From positions 1 to 36,643 of the forward strand of contig WQYZ01000023.1 of assembly GCA_009780985.1 (NCBI GenBank): a DNA stretch of 36,643 nt, written 5' to 3'. Source of the DNA: Oscillospiraceae bacterium. Its GTDB lineage: Bacteria > Bacillota > Clostridia > Oscillospirales > WRJC01. Position numbers and translations under genes: made by a program. Positions within the stretch are counted from its first letter, which is position 1; each line of letters begins with the position of its first letter. Positions 8,007-15,671 of this stretch are shown piece by piece. The notes below the pieces were generated by a model. That model was not told the origin of the DNA, did no database searches, and saw only the letters and a list, made by a program, of their open reading frames with translations.

Positions 8007-9791
8007 ATGCCTTATGATGCAGGCGCAGCTTCCGCTGTATGCTATGAATTAAATCGGAATATCGCAGGCGGCAGAATAGAAAAAATATTTCAGCCCACGA
8101 GAGAACAGATAGTTCTGCTGATATATTCCAACAGAGAACACTATTCGCTCGTTTTGGACGCGGACGCCAACAGTCCGAAAGTTTATATAACAAATCAGAC
8201 AGCGGAAAATCCCCCGCTGCCTTACATGTTTTATAATATTTTTCGGAAATATGCGATAAACGCCAAAATAAATTCTGTTTCCCTTTGCGGATTTGACAGA
8301 ATTTTCGAGTTTAAAATAGACGCTTTCGACGATATGGGATTTCAAAAAACGCTGTATATTTATGTCGAGTGCATACGAAAACAAAGCAATATAATATTAT
8401 GCGGCGATGATAACGGGAACAAAAAAATTATATCCGCGATAAAGACAGTGGATTTTTCTATGTCGGAAGAACGGCAGGTTTTACCCGGACTTTTATATAA
8501 TCTCCCGGATCCGGGAGAAAAAATAAATCCTCTCGATGTAACAAGAGAAAAATTCTTATCGGATTTACAAAACGCGCCTTCAGAAATGCGCGCGGCGGAT
8601 TATCTGCTGTCAAAATATCAGGGGTTTTCCCCCCTCGTAACCCGCGAAATTGCTTTCAGAGCCGGTAAAGATGTCGATATTGCCGTCGATAATATTGACA
8701 GGCAGACTTTATGGTTTTATTTCAGCGAACTTGTGAATAAGATAAAGAATAATATTTTCGCTCCGGTTATGTTGTCCGGCGAAAACGAAAGCCTTATAGA
8801 TTTTTCGTATACAGACATAAGGCAGTACGGAAATAAAGCTGTCAGCAAAACTTTTAATTCTATGTCCGAGCTTGTGGACTATTATTTCTACAAAAAAGAT
8901 TACGATAACAGAATAAGACAGAGGTCGCAGGATATATTCAAAGTTCTGACAAACGCTTCGTCGAGGCTGTCAAAAAAAATAAAGCTGCTCGAAAAAGATT
9001 TGCAGGAGTGCGAAAACAAAGAAAAATACAGGATATACGGCGATTTAATCACGGCTAATATCTACAGGCTGAAAAAAGGGGAAAGCGTGTATTCCCTTGA
9101 GGATTTTTATAACGATAATATATTGACGGATATTGCCGCCGAAAAAAACCTGACTCCGGCGCAGAACGCGCAGAAATTTTATAAAAGATACAACAAACTC
9201 AAATCGGCGGAATATCATCTGACTAAACAAATCGAAGCCGCACAGGGCGATATATCATATGTCGATTCGGTGTTTGACTCTCTCACCCGCGCGCTGTCGG
9301 AGAGGGAACTTGCGGAAATCCGCGACGAACTCGCCGAAAGCGGGCTAATGCGCGGGAATAAGAATAACAAAAATAATAACTCCGGAAAATCCGGAAAATC
9401 AAAGAAGCTGCAGAAACAGTTGCCAGTTTCAAAACCGAACGAATATAAATCGACAAACGGATTTAAGATTTTATGCGGGAAAAATAATAAGCAAAACGAT
9501 AATCTGACATTTAAAATAGCTGAAAAAAACGACATATGGTTTCACGCGCAGAAAATCCCCGGTTCGCACGTCATATTAGTCTGCGAAAACACAGGGAAAA
9601 ACCCGTCTGATATTGATATAGAAGACGCGGCGAAAATTGCGGCGTCCAATTCAAAAGGCAAAAATATGCCGTTTGTCCCTGTGGATTACACGTTCGCGCG
9701 TTATGTCAAGAAACCGGGCGGCGCAAAACCGGGATTTGTTATATATACAAATTTTAAGACTGCGACAGTTAAACCCATGGAACAGAAGTGA
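8007..9791 (+). CDS. rqcH: Ribosome-associated quality control protein RqcH (NFACT family)
   Basis: A 594-residue NFACT protein (Rqc2 homologue; older name fibronectin-binding protein A). The N-terminal NFACT-N domain contains FDRIFEF with Asp97-Arg98, the same residue numbers as the functionally required Asp-Arg pair described in Bacillus subtilis RqcH. A charged coiled-coil region follows (about 290-440), then a Lys/Asn-rich linker, then an NFACT-R (DUF814) domain with NDIWFHAQKIPGSHVIL, AAKIAASNSKGK and VDYTFARYVKKPGGAKPG. Known role: on obstructed 50S subunits it recruits tRNA-Ala and adds C-terminal Ala tails that mark the nascent chain for proteolysis. AAGGAG stands 11 nt before the ATG. 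It has its own promoter, with a palindromic element in the 5' leader. Confidence 0.93.
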   Translation: MPYDAGAASAVCYELNRNIAGGRIEKIFQPTREQIVLLIYSNREHYSLVLDADANSPKVYITNQTAENPPLPYMFYNIFRKYAINAKINSVSLCGFDRIFEFKIDAFDDMGFQKTLYIYVECIRKQSNIILCGDDNGNKKIISAIKTVDFSMSEERQVLPGLLYNLPDPGEKINPLDVTREKFLSDLQNAPSEMRAADYLLSKYQGFSPLVTREIAFRAGKDVDIAVDNIDRQTLWFYFSELVNKIKNNIFAPVMLSGENESLIDFSYTDIRQYGNKAVSKTFNSMSELVDYYFYKKDYDNRIRQRSQDIFKVLTNASSRLSKKIKLLEKDLQECENKEKYRIYGDLITANIYRLKKGESVYSLEDFYNDNILTDIAAEKNLTPAQNAQKFYKRYNKLKSAEYHLTKQIEAAQGDISYVDSVFDSLTRALSERELAEIRDELAESGLMRGNKNNKNNNSGKSGKSKKLQKQLPVSKPNEYKSTNGFKILCGKNNKQNDNLTFKIAEKNDIWFHAQKIPGSHVILVCENTGKNPSDIDIEDAAKIAASNSKGKNMPFVPVDYTFARYVKKPGGAKPGFVIYTNFKTATVKPMEQK

Positions 9792-9827
9792 ATATATATT
9801 ACGAAAAATTTTTCTTTATACAATCTT

Positions 9828-9875
9828 AACACAATCGCTGAAATTCTGAATGGAATCTTTACAGCGATTTGTGTT
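9828..9875. other. Inverted repeat between rqcH and kdpE
   Basis: AACACAATCGCTG (9828-9840) pairs with CAGCGATTTGTGTT (9862-9875), 13 bp with one bulge and a 21-nt loop. No T-run follows, so it is either a weak rqcH terminator or a regulatory dyad upstream of the kdp operon. TATAAT boxes at 9899-9904 and 9919-9924 have poor -35 partners, as expected for an activator-dependent kdp promoter. Confidence 0.4.
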
Positions 9876-9950
9876 ATTATAAGCCATGCGCAAAATGATA
9901 TAATATTTGTATATTGCATATAATGTCATTAATAAGGAAATATAAAAAAT

Positions 9951-10634
9951 ATGAACGATAAAACGATTTTAATTATTGAAGATGACAAGAGCATACATAA
10001 CTTTCTGAAACTTGCGTTAAAGGCAAATAATTATAATACTGTTGAAAGTTTTACGGGTTTATCCGGCATTTCTTTATTTATGTCGCATAACCCCGACCTT
10101 ATTTTGCTCGACTTGGGACTTCCCGACATCGGCGGCATGGATGTGCTTCTGCAGATACGGCAGACAAGCGCAGTCCCTGTTGTAATTGTGTCGGCGCGGG
10201 GTCAGGAGCAGGAGAAAGTCGCCGCTCTTGACGCTGGAGCCGACGATTATGTAACAAAGCCGTTCGGTTTAAACGAATTGCTCGCCAGAATAAGAGCGGC
10301 ATTGCGAAAACAAAAACCCAACGTTGTCACTCATGAATTTGTGCTTGACACTATGCGGATTGATTTTGACAAACGCAAAGTATATATCAAGGAAAAAGAA
10401 CTGCATTTGACCCCGATTGAGTATAAAATACTTTTACTTTTGACTGAAAACGCCGGTAAAGTGCTCACTCATAAATTCATACAGGAAAAAATATGGGGAT
10501 ATGAAAGCAACGACGATTATCAGTCTCTCCGCGTATATATGGCTACTATAAGAAAAAAGATTGAATCGGATACTGCCTGTCCGCGTTTTATTATGACGGA
10601 GATAGGCGTCGGCTACCGTTTTGCAGACGAATAA
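9951..10634 (+). CDS. kdpE: Response regulator KdpE (OmpR family)
   Basis: A 227-residue two-component regulator. The receiver domain has Asp11-Asp12, phosphoacceptor Asp54 in LILLDLGLPD, and Lys103 in YVTKPFG. The C-terminal winged helix contains HLTPIEYKILLLL and ends GVGYRFADE, as in KdpE. Known role: phosphorylated by KdpD and activates transcription of the potassium-ATPase genes. It is the first gene of the operon, 15 bp before kdpF, while its kinase kdpD is the last gene; in Escherichia coli both follow kdpC. The weak -35 region upstream fits autoactivation, but this is inference. Confidence 0.93.
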   Translation: MNDKTILIIEDDKSIHNFLKLALKANNYNTVESFTGLSGISLFMSHNPDLILLDLGLPDIGGMDVLLQIRQTSAVPVVIVSARGQEQEKVAALDAGADDYVTKPFGLNELLARIRAALRKQKPNVVTHEFVLDTMRIDFDKRKVYIKEKELHLTPIEYKILLLLTENAGKVLTHKFIQEKIWGYESNDDYQSLRVYMATIRKKIESDTACPRFIMTEIGVGYRFADE

Positions 10635-10649
10635 AAAAGGTGAAAAAAT

Positions 10650-10727
10650 ATGATAATACTTGCGGTTATAATTGTAGGGTTGGCAGGTTATTTGCTCTAC
10701 GCCCTTATCAATCCTGAAAAGTTCTGA
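10650..10727 (+). CDS. kdpF: KdpF, small membrane subunit of the K+-transporting ATPase
   Basis: A 25-codon ORF. It starts ATG at 10650 after AAAAAAGGTG and reads MIILAVIIVGLAGYLLYALI then NPEKF and stop. A single hydrophobic helix followed by NPEKF is the typical KdpF pattern, and it lies directly before kdpA as in other kdpFABC operons. KdpF stabilises the KdpABC complex in the membrane. Confidence 0.92.
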   Translation: MIILAVIIVGLAGYLLYALINPEKF

Positions 10728-10768
10728 AAAATATAAACTTATGAAATTTGAGGAGGAAAATTCAGACT

Positions 10769-12484
10769 ATGGTTCAGATAATTCTGACTATATTGATTTT
10801 TATCGCGCTCGTTATACCAATGGGGCGTTATCTGTATAAAATTGCGGACAGCAAAAAGACGTTTGCCGACCCGGTTTTTGACAAAGTTGACAATGTTATT
10901 TATAAAGTATGCGGCATTGACCGATGCGATATGAGCTGGAAAAGATATTTTGCCAGTCTTTTACTCACAAACGCCGTTATGATTTTTACCGGATATATAT
11001 TCCTGCGTTTGCAGGGATTATTATTTTTCAATCCGAATAATATAAACGGCATGGAACCGTCGCTTTCTTTTAATACGATAATCAGTTTTATGACAAATAC
11101 AAATCTTCAGCATTATGTCGGCGAATCGGGACTTTCCTATCTTTCGCAGATGATTGTGATCACTATGATGATGTTCACATCCTCGGCTACGGGTTATGCG
11201 GCGTGTATGGCAATGGCGCGCGGTTTCAGCGGGAAAGAGATGGGTAACTATTTTTCGGATATGGTCAGGGTTACGACACGGGCGCTTATCCCGCTTGCTA
11301 TGATTGTGGGACTGCTGCTGATTTCACAGGGTACGCCGCAAACGCTCGCTCCAAATACTACAGTTGCGACTATTGAGGGGAAAAATCAGGACATTCCGCT
11401 CGGACCTGTCGCATCTCTTGAATCTATAAAGCATATAGGCACAAACGGCGGCGGTTTTTTCGGAGCAAACTCGTCTGCGCCTTATGAAAATCCCAATGTT
11501 TTCACAAATATGCTTGAGATGTTATCTATGATGATTCTGCCCGGTGCGTGCGTTATCGCTTTCGGATTAATGTTCTATTACAGAAAACGGGAACGGAATG
11601 AAATATCAGCAGGGAAAAAACCTCTGTTCGGAGGCGAGGGCAGAACGATATTTATCGCTATGAGCATTATTTTTCTTGTCGGGCTGTTTACATTATATTT
11701 TGCCGAAAAAGCCGGAAACCCGGTTTTGGGCAATCTTGGCATAAATCAGAGCGCGGGCAGTTACGAGGGAAAAGAAGTGCGCTTCGGCATCGCGCAGTCG
11801 GCAATGTTTTCCGCTGTCACAACGTCGTTTACGACGGGTTCTGTCAACAATATGCACGACACATTGACGCCGCTCGGCGGTATGGTTACTCTTTTGAATA
11901 TGATGCTTAACACAGTGTTCGGCGGAATCGGCACAGGATTGATGAATATGCTTCTATATGTCCTGCTCGCCGTTTTCATATGCGGACTGATGATTGGCAG
12001 AACGCCGGAATATTTAGGCAGGAAAATCGAAAGCAAAGAGATAAAATTGGCGGTTTTGTGCATTATCCTGCACCCGCTTCTGGTTCTGGGATTTTCGTCA
12101 ATAGCGGTCGCGGCAAACGCCGGACTTGCCGGAATCACAAATCCGGGCTTTCACGGACTTTCACAGGTGCTGTATGAATTTGCCTCGTCGTCGGCAAATA
12201 ACGGCTCCGGCTTTGAGGGTCTTAACGACAATACTCTTTTCTGGAATATCACTACGGGACTTGCCATGTTCTTCGGACGTTATCTGACTATAGCGTTACA
12301 GCTTGCCGTCGCGGGTTCGTTACTGTCGAAAAATACCGTGAACGAAACCGTAGGAACTCTCAAAACCGCAACGATTCCGTTCGGCGTTATCACTGCCGTG
12401 GTTGTGCTGATTTTCGGCGCGCTGACATTCTTTCCGGCAATTTCATTGGGACCCGTTGCGGAACATTTAATTTTGTGGGGGTAA
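10769..12484 (+). CDS. kdpA: K+-transporting ATPase, potassium-binding subunit KdpA
   Basis: A 571-residue polytopic membrane protein of normal KdpA length. It has four pore-like repeats typical of the SKT superfamily: TNTNLQHYVGESGLSYLSQM in the first, TNGGGFFGANSSAPYENP in the second, SAVTTSFTTGSVNNMHDTLT in the third, and ASSSANNGSGFEGL in the fourth. KdpA forms the selectivity filter and conducts K+ towards KdpB. I place the start at ATG 10769 (MVQIILTIL), with AGGAGG at 10751-10756. An in-frame TTG at 10748 immediately precedes that ribosome binding site and is rejected. It ends 6 bp before kdpB. Confidence 0.97.
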   Translation: MVQIILTILIFIALVIPMGRYLYKIADSKKTFADPVFDKVDNVIYKVCGIDRCDMSWKRYFASLLLTNAVMIFTGYIFLRLQGLLFFNPNNINGMEPSLSFNTIISFMTNTNLQHYVGESGLSYLSQMIVITMMMFTSSATGYAACMAMARGFSGKEMGNYFSDMVRVTTRALIPLAMIVGLLLISQGTPQTLAPNTTVATIEGKNQDIPLGPVASLESIKHIGTNGGGFFGANSSAPYENPNVFTNMLEMLSMMILPGACVIAFGLMFYYRKRERNEISAGKKPLFGGEGRTIFIAMSIIFLVGLFTLYFAEKAGNPVLGNLGINQSAGSYEGKEVRFGIAQSAMFSAVTTSFTTGSVNNMHDTLTPLGGMVTLLNMMLNTVFGGIGTGLMNMLLYVLLAVFICGLMIGRTPEYLGRKIESKEIKLAVLCIILHPLLVLGFSSIAVAANAGLAGITNPGFHGLSQVLYEFASSSANNGSGFEGLNDNTLFWNITTGLAMFFGRYLTIALQLAVAGSLLSKNTVNETVGTLKTATIPFGVITAVVVLIFGALTFFPAISLGPVAEHLILWG

Positions 12485-12490
12485 AATAAT

Positions 12491-14593
12491 ATGAGTAAAC
12501 GTGATAAACATAAAAAGAATAAATTTATATCAAAAGATATATTAAAAGCTTCGCTCAAAGGCGCGCTTGTCAAGCTCGACCCGCGTTATATGTTCAAAAA
12601 TCCTGTGATGTTCGTGGTCGAACTCGGATTTTTTGTCACTCTGCTGGTGTCGTTATTCCCAGGTCTTTTCGGGGAGCAGAGTAATAACAGCGGCGTTGTA
12701 ATCAATTTAAGAGGCTATAATATTATTGTGGCAATGATTTTGTTCATAACCGTGTTTTTTGCCAATTTCGCCGAAGCCGTCGCAGAGGGGCGCGGTAAAG
12801 CGCAGGCGGCAAGTCTGAAAAAGACGCAGAAAGACACAAAGGCGCGTATTGTGGACGAAACCGGCAGCGAACGTATTATAAGCGCGACAGAGTTGAAAAA
12901 AGGCGACGTCGTGGTTGTCAGAGCCGGAGAAATTATCCCAAATGACGGCGAGGTTCTCGACGGCGTCGCTTCGGTTGACGAATCGGCTATCACAGGCGAG
13001 TCCGCGCCTGTCGTAAAAGAACCCGGCGGCGATTTTGCCTCTGTTACAGGCGGCACAACGGTCGCTTCGGATTGGCTGAAAATCGAAATCACTTCCCTGC
13101 CCGGCGAAAGTTTTTTAGATAAAATGATAGCAATGGTCGAGGGCGCAAAACGGCAGAAAACCCCGAATGAAATTGCGCTGACAACCCTGCTTGTAAGCCT
13201 TACGATTATCTTCTTAATAGTTATTGTGACGCTTTACCCTATCGGTATTTACTGCGGCGTTACAATTCCGGTTTCAACTTTGATTGCGCTGACTGTATGC
13301 CTGATTCCCACGACAATCGGCGGTCTGCTTTCGGCAATCGGCATCGCGGGAATGGACAGGGTTACCCGTTTTAACGTAATTGCAATGTCCGGCAAAGCTG
13401 TCGAGGCTTGCGGCGACGTCGATACTATGATACTTGATAAAACAGGCACGATTACGTACGGCAACCGTCTTGCGGCTGATTTTTATCCGGTCGAGGGCGC
13501 GGGCAAACAGGAACTTATCGACGCGTCCGTAATTTCTTCGGTCAAAGACGATACGCCGGAGGGCAAATCTATAATGGAATTGGGTCGCAGGCTCGGCAGT
13601 ACGGTAAAACCCGAGAAATACAAAGATTACGCGTTTATCGAGTTTACCGCCCAGACTAAAATGAGCGGCATAGACCTGCCGTCTGTATCAGACGGCGCGG
13701 ACACGACGCATATACGCAAAGGAGCGTCCAGCGCAATCGAAGCGTATGTGAAATCGCAGGACGGCAGAATCCCTCCCGACCTTGCGGGGCGCGTAAACGA
13801 AATATCCTCTCTCGGCGGCACTCCTTTAATCGTATGCAATAACAACAGAATTTTGGGAGTGATATATTTAAAAGACACTGTAAAACCCGGGTTAGTAGAA
13901 CGTTTCACACGGCTTCGCGCAATCGGCATAAAGACGATAATGTGCACCGGCGACAATCCGCTTACCGCCGCCACTATCGCTCAGGAAGCGGGAGTGGACG
14001 AATTTGTCGCCGAATGTAAACCCGAAGACAAAATGGCGATTATTAAAAGGGAGCAAGCCGCCGGAAAACTTGTCGCAATGACCGGCGACGGCACAAACGA
14101 CGCTCCTGCGCTGGCTCAGGCGGACGTTGGTCTCGCTATGAACAGCGGCACGACAAGCGCAAAAGAAGCCGCGAATATGGTTGACCTTGACAGCGACCCG
14201 ACGAAAATTCTCGACGTTGTTGAAATCGGAAAACAGCTTCTGATTACGCGCGGTTCGCTGACTACGTTCAGCGTAGCGAACGATATAGCCAAATATTTCG
14301 CCATTATCCCCGCGCTTTTCATGATGGTTATACCTCAAATGCAGGCTCTGAATATCATGCGGCTTTCGACGCCGTACAGCGCGATTTTATCGGCTTTGAT
14401 TTTCAATGCAGTTATTATCCCGATTCTTATTCCGCTTGCGATGCGCGGTGTAAAATACACGCCTATGAGCGCGGAAAAACTGCTTATGAAAAACATAGGC
14501 ATTTACGGTTTGGGCGGCGTGATTGCTCCTTTTGTTGGAATCAAACTGATTGATATTATCATTTCGCCGCTTCTGCATATGATAGGATTGTAG
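12491..14593 (+). CDS. kdpB: K+-transporting ATPase, P-type ATPase subunit KdpB
   Basis: A 700-residue P-type ATPase (E. coli KdpB is 682). It shows the actuator motif TGES, the phosphorylation motif DKTGTIT with Asp316, and the hinge motif [20 protein letters not shown]. The TM regions around 240-300 and 600-690 are in the usual places. The N terminus carries a basic, Lys-rich extension (about the first 15 residues) before the conserved [17 protein letters not shown]. Known role: ATP hydrolysis drives K+ through KdpA. The start follows kdpA by 6 bp. It is separated from kdpC by 196 bp containing a 115-bp palindrome, a break unusual for this tightly packed operon. Confidence 0.97.
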   Translation: MSKRDKHKKNKFISKDILKASLKGALVKLDPRYMFKNPVMFVVELGFFVTLLVSLFPGLFGEQSNNSGVVINLRGYNIIVAMILFITVFFANFAEAVAEGRGKAQAASLKKTQKDTKARIVDETGSERIISATELKKGDVVVVRAGEIIPNDGEVLDGVASVDESAITGESAPVVKEPGGDFASVTGGTTVASDWLKIEITSLPGESFLDKMIAMVEGAKRQKTPNEIALTTLLVSLTIIFLIVIVTLYPIGIYCGVTIPVSTLIALTVCLIPTTIGGLLSAIGIAGMDRVTRFNVIAMSGKAVEACGDVDTMILDKTGTITYGNRLAADFYPVEGAGKQELIDASVISSVKDDTPEGKSIMELGRRLGSTVKPEKYKDYAFIEFTAQTKMSGIDLPSVSDGADTTHIRKGASSAIEAYVKSQDGRIPPDLAGRVNEISSLGGTPLIVCNNNRILGVIYLKDTVKPGLVERFTRLRAIGIKTIMCTGDNPLTAATIAQEAGVDEFVAECKPEDKMAIIKREQAAGKLVAMTGDGTNDAPALAQADVGLAMNSGTTSAKEAANMVDLDSDPTKILDVVEIGKQLLITRGSLTTFSVANDIAKYFAIIPALFMMVIPQMQALNIMRLSTPYSAILSALIFNAVIIPILIPLAMRGVKYTPMSAEKLLMKNIGIYGLGGVIAPFVGIKLIDIIISPLLHMIGL

Positions 14594-14624
14594 ATTATCA
14601 TATATTTATAGTACAAACGTAACA

Positions 14625-14739
14625 AAACGACCACCCCGCCCTTCGGGCACCCCTCCCCAGAGGGGAATATGGCACACTCACGAATGTTAGACAAAATTCC
14701 CCTCTGGGGAGTGGCGCCCGAAGGGCGGGGTGGTCGTTT
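14625..14739. mobile_element. MITE-like palindromic element A (115 bp) between kdpB and kdpC
   Basis: The arms of about 46 bp (from 14625, and ending at 14739) are reverse complements with only about three mismatches. Ends AAACGACCACCCCG / CGGGGTGGTCGTTT. The inner stem is formed by CCCAGAGGGGAAT and ATTCCCCTCTGGG. The loop includes GAATGTTAGACAAA. It is much more GC-rich than its neighbours and does not code. It shares terminal and central sequence with element C at 27881-28074. The RNA would fold into a very stable rod inside the kdp transcript. Confidence 0.75.
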
Positions 14740-14789
14740 CTATGAATACAGCTTGTAAACATTATAAAACAAAAAAACGGAGATTTTTC

Positions 14790-15431
14790 ATGAATATAAT
14801 AAAAATAAAAAAGTATCTTTTGCCGTTCAGAACCGCGCTTTTTTTCGCCGCAGTCATGCTCGTTATATGCGGACTGGCTTATCCGCTCGCCATGACAGGT
14901 TTAGGACAGCTGATATTTCATTCTCAGGCTGACGGCAGTATGGTGTACGCGGACGGAAAAATTGTCGGGTCGTTGCTTATCGGGCAGGATTTTACAGACC
15001 CGTGTTTTATGAAATGCCGTCCGTCGGCTGTAAATTACAACACATATACGGACGCGCAGAAATCCGACGGAACATATGCAGGAATACGTACAGGCTCGGA
15101 CAACTACGCACCGTCCAATCCGAAACTGGCGGCGCGGGTTGAAGCTGATATAGAAAAATTTCTCGCGGCAAATCCTACTGTCAAAAAAGAGGATATCCCA
15201 GCGGATTTACTGACGGCGTCAGGCTCCGGACTTGACCCGCATATTTCGCCCGCAAGCGCAGATATTCAGATTCCCGCGCTCACGCAAAATACCGGACTTC
15301 CGGAACAGACGCTTGAACAGTTTGTCAAAGACAATACAAAGGGCAGACTCTTAGGCATATTCGGCGAAGAAACCGTCAATGTTCTGGGTGTGAATCTTGA
15401 AATTGCAAAAGCGTTGAATTTAATCAATTAA
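14790..15431 (+). CDS. kdpC: K+-transporting ATPase, KdpC subunit
   Basis: A 213-residue protein with one N-terminal membrane helix (ALFFAAVMLVICGLAYPLAM) and the KdpC periplasmic-type domain. Typical motifs are IGQDFTDPCFMKCRPSA, GSDNYAPSNPKL, ASGSGLDPHISPASA and GRLLGIFGEETVNVLGVNL. KdpC is thought to stabilise the complex and raise nucleotide affinity of KdpB. The start is ATG 14790, with CGGAG upstream. An in-frame upstream start at 14730 lies inside the palindromic element and is not credible. An adjacent palindrome lies on each side, so kdpC is isolated from kdpB and kdpD by repeats. Confidence 0.95.
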   Translation: MNIIKIKKYLLPFRTALFFAAVMLVICGLAYPLAMTGLGQLIFHSQADGSMVYADGKIVGSLLIGQDFTDPCFMKCRPSAVNYNTYTDAQKSDGTYAGIRTGSDNYAPSNPKLAARVEADIEKFLAANPTVKKEDIPADLLTASGSGLDPHISPASADIQIPALTQNTGLPEQTLEQFVKDNTKGRLLGIFGEETVNVLGVNLEIAKALNLIN

Positions 15432-15472
15432 CGGGATATATAGTCAAGCAACACGAAAATAGTGATATATGT

Positions 15473-15620
15473 AATTCCGGCTCCCCCTGTCCTGAAGGAC
15501 ACCCCCCTCTAATCGCCCTGCGGGCTGAGGGAGGCAAAAAGTTGCGCACCCAAAGTCTCCCTCAGCCGCTTCGCGGCAGTGAGAGGAGGATGTCACGCAG
15601 TGACAGGGGGAGCCGGAATT
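15473..15620. mobile_element. MITE-like palindromic element B (148 bp) between kdpC and kdpD
   Basis: Ends AATTCCGGCTCCCCCTGTC and its inverse (ending at 15620) pair perfectly over 19 bp. Inner arms GGGCTGAGGGAG / CTCCCTCAGCC pair again. Subarms have small hairpins (GTCACGCAGTGAC; GCCGCTTCGCGGC). It is non-coding and GC-rich. Its sequence is unlike elements A and C. GGCTCCCCCTGTC-type palindromes are, from memory, frequent in gut Clostridia. It occupies most of the 240-bp kdpC-kdpD gap. Confidence 0.75.
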
Positions 15621-15671
15621 TTCACCATTATGAAGTTGTTTTACTATAAAACAGGAGAAATGAAGTAAGAT

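Noticed and set aside
10748-10768. In-frame TTG start for kdpA
   Set aside because: It is directly followed by the AGGAGG ribosome binding site that serves ATG 10769, and the extra residues are not KdpA-like.
13892-14338. 148-codon minus-strand open frame opposite kdpB
   Set aside because: It overlaps the conserved hinge region of KdpB, which explains the base pattern. No ribosome binding site or recognisable domain.
14730-14789. Upstream start for kdpC
   Set aside because: It lies in the palindromic element and lacks a ribosome binding site. ATG 14790 begins a normal KdpC N terminus.
14625-15620. CRISPR array from GC-rich repeated stretches
   Set aside because: The repeats are inverted palindromes with no regular spacers and no cas genes.
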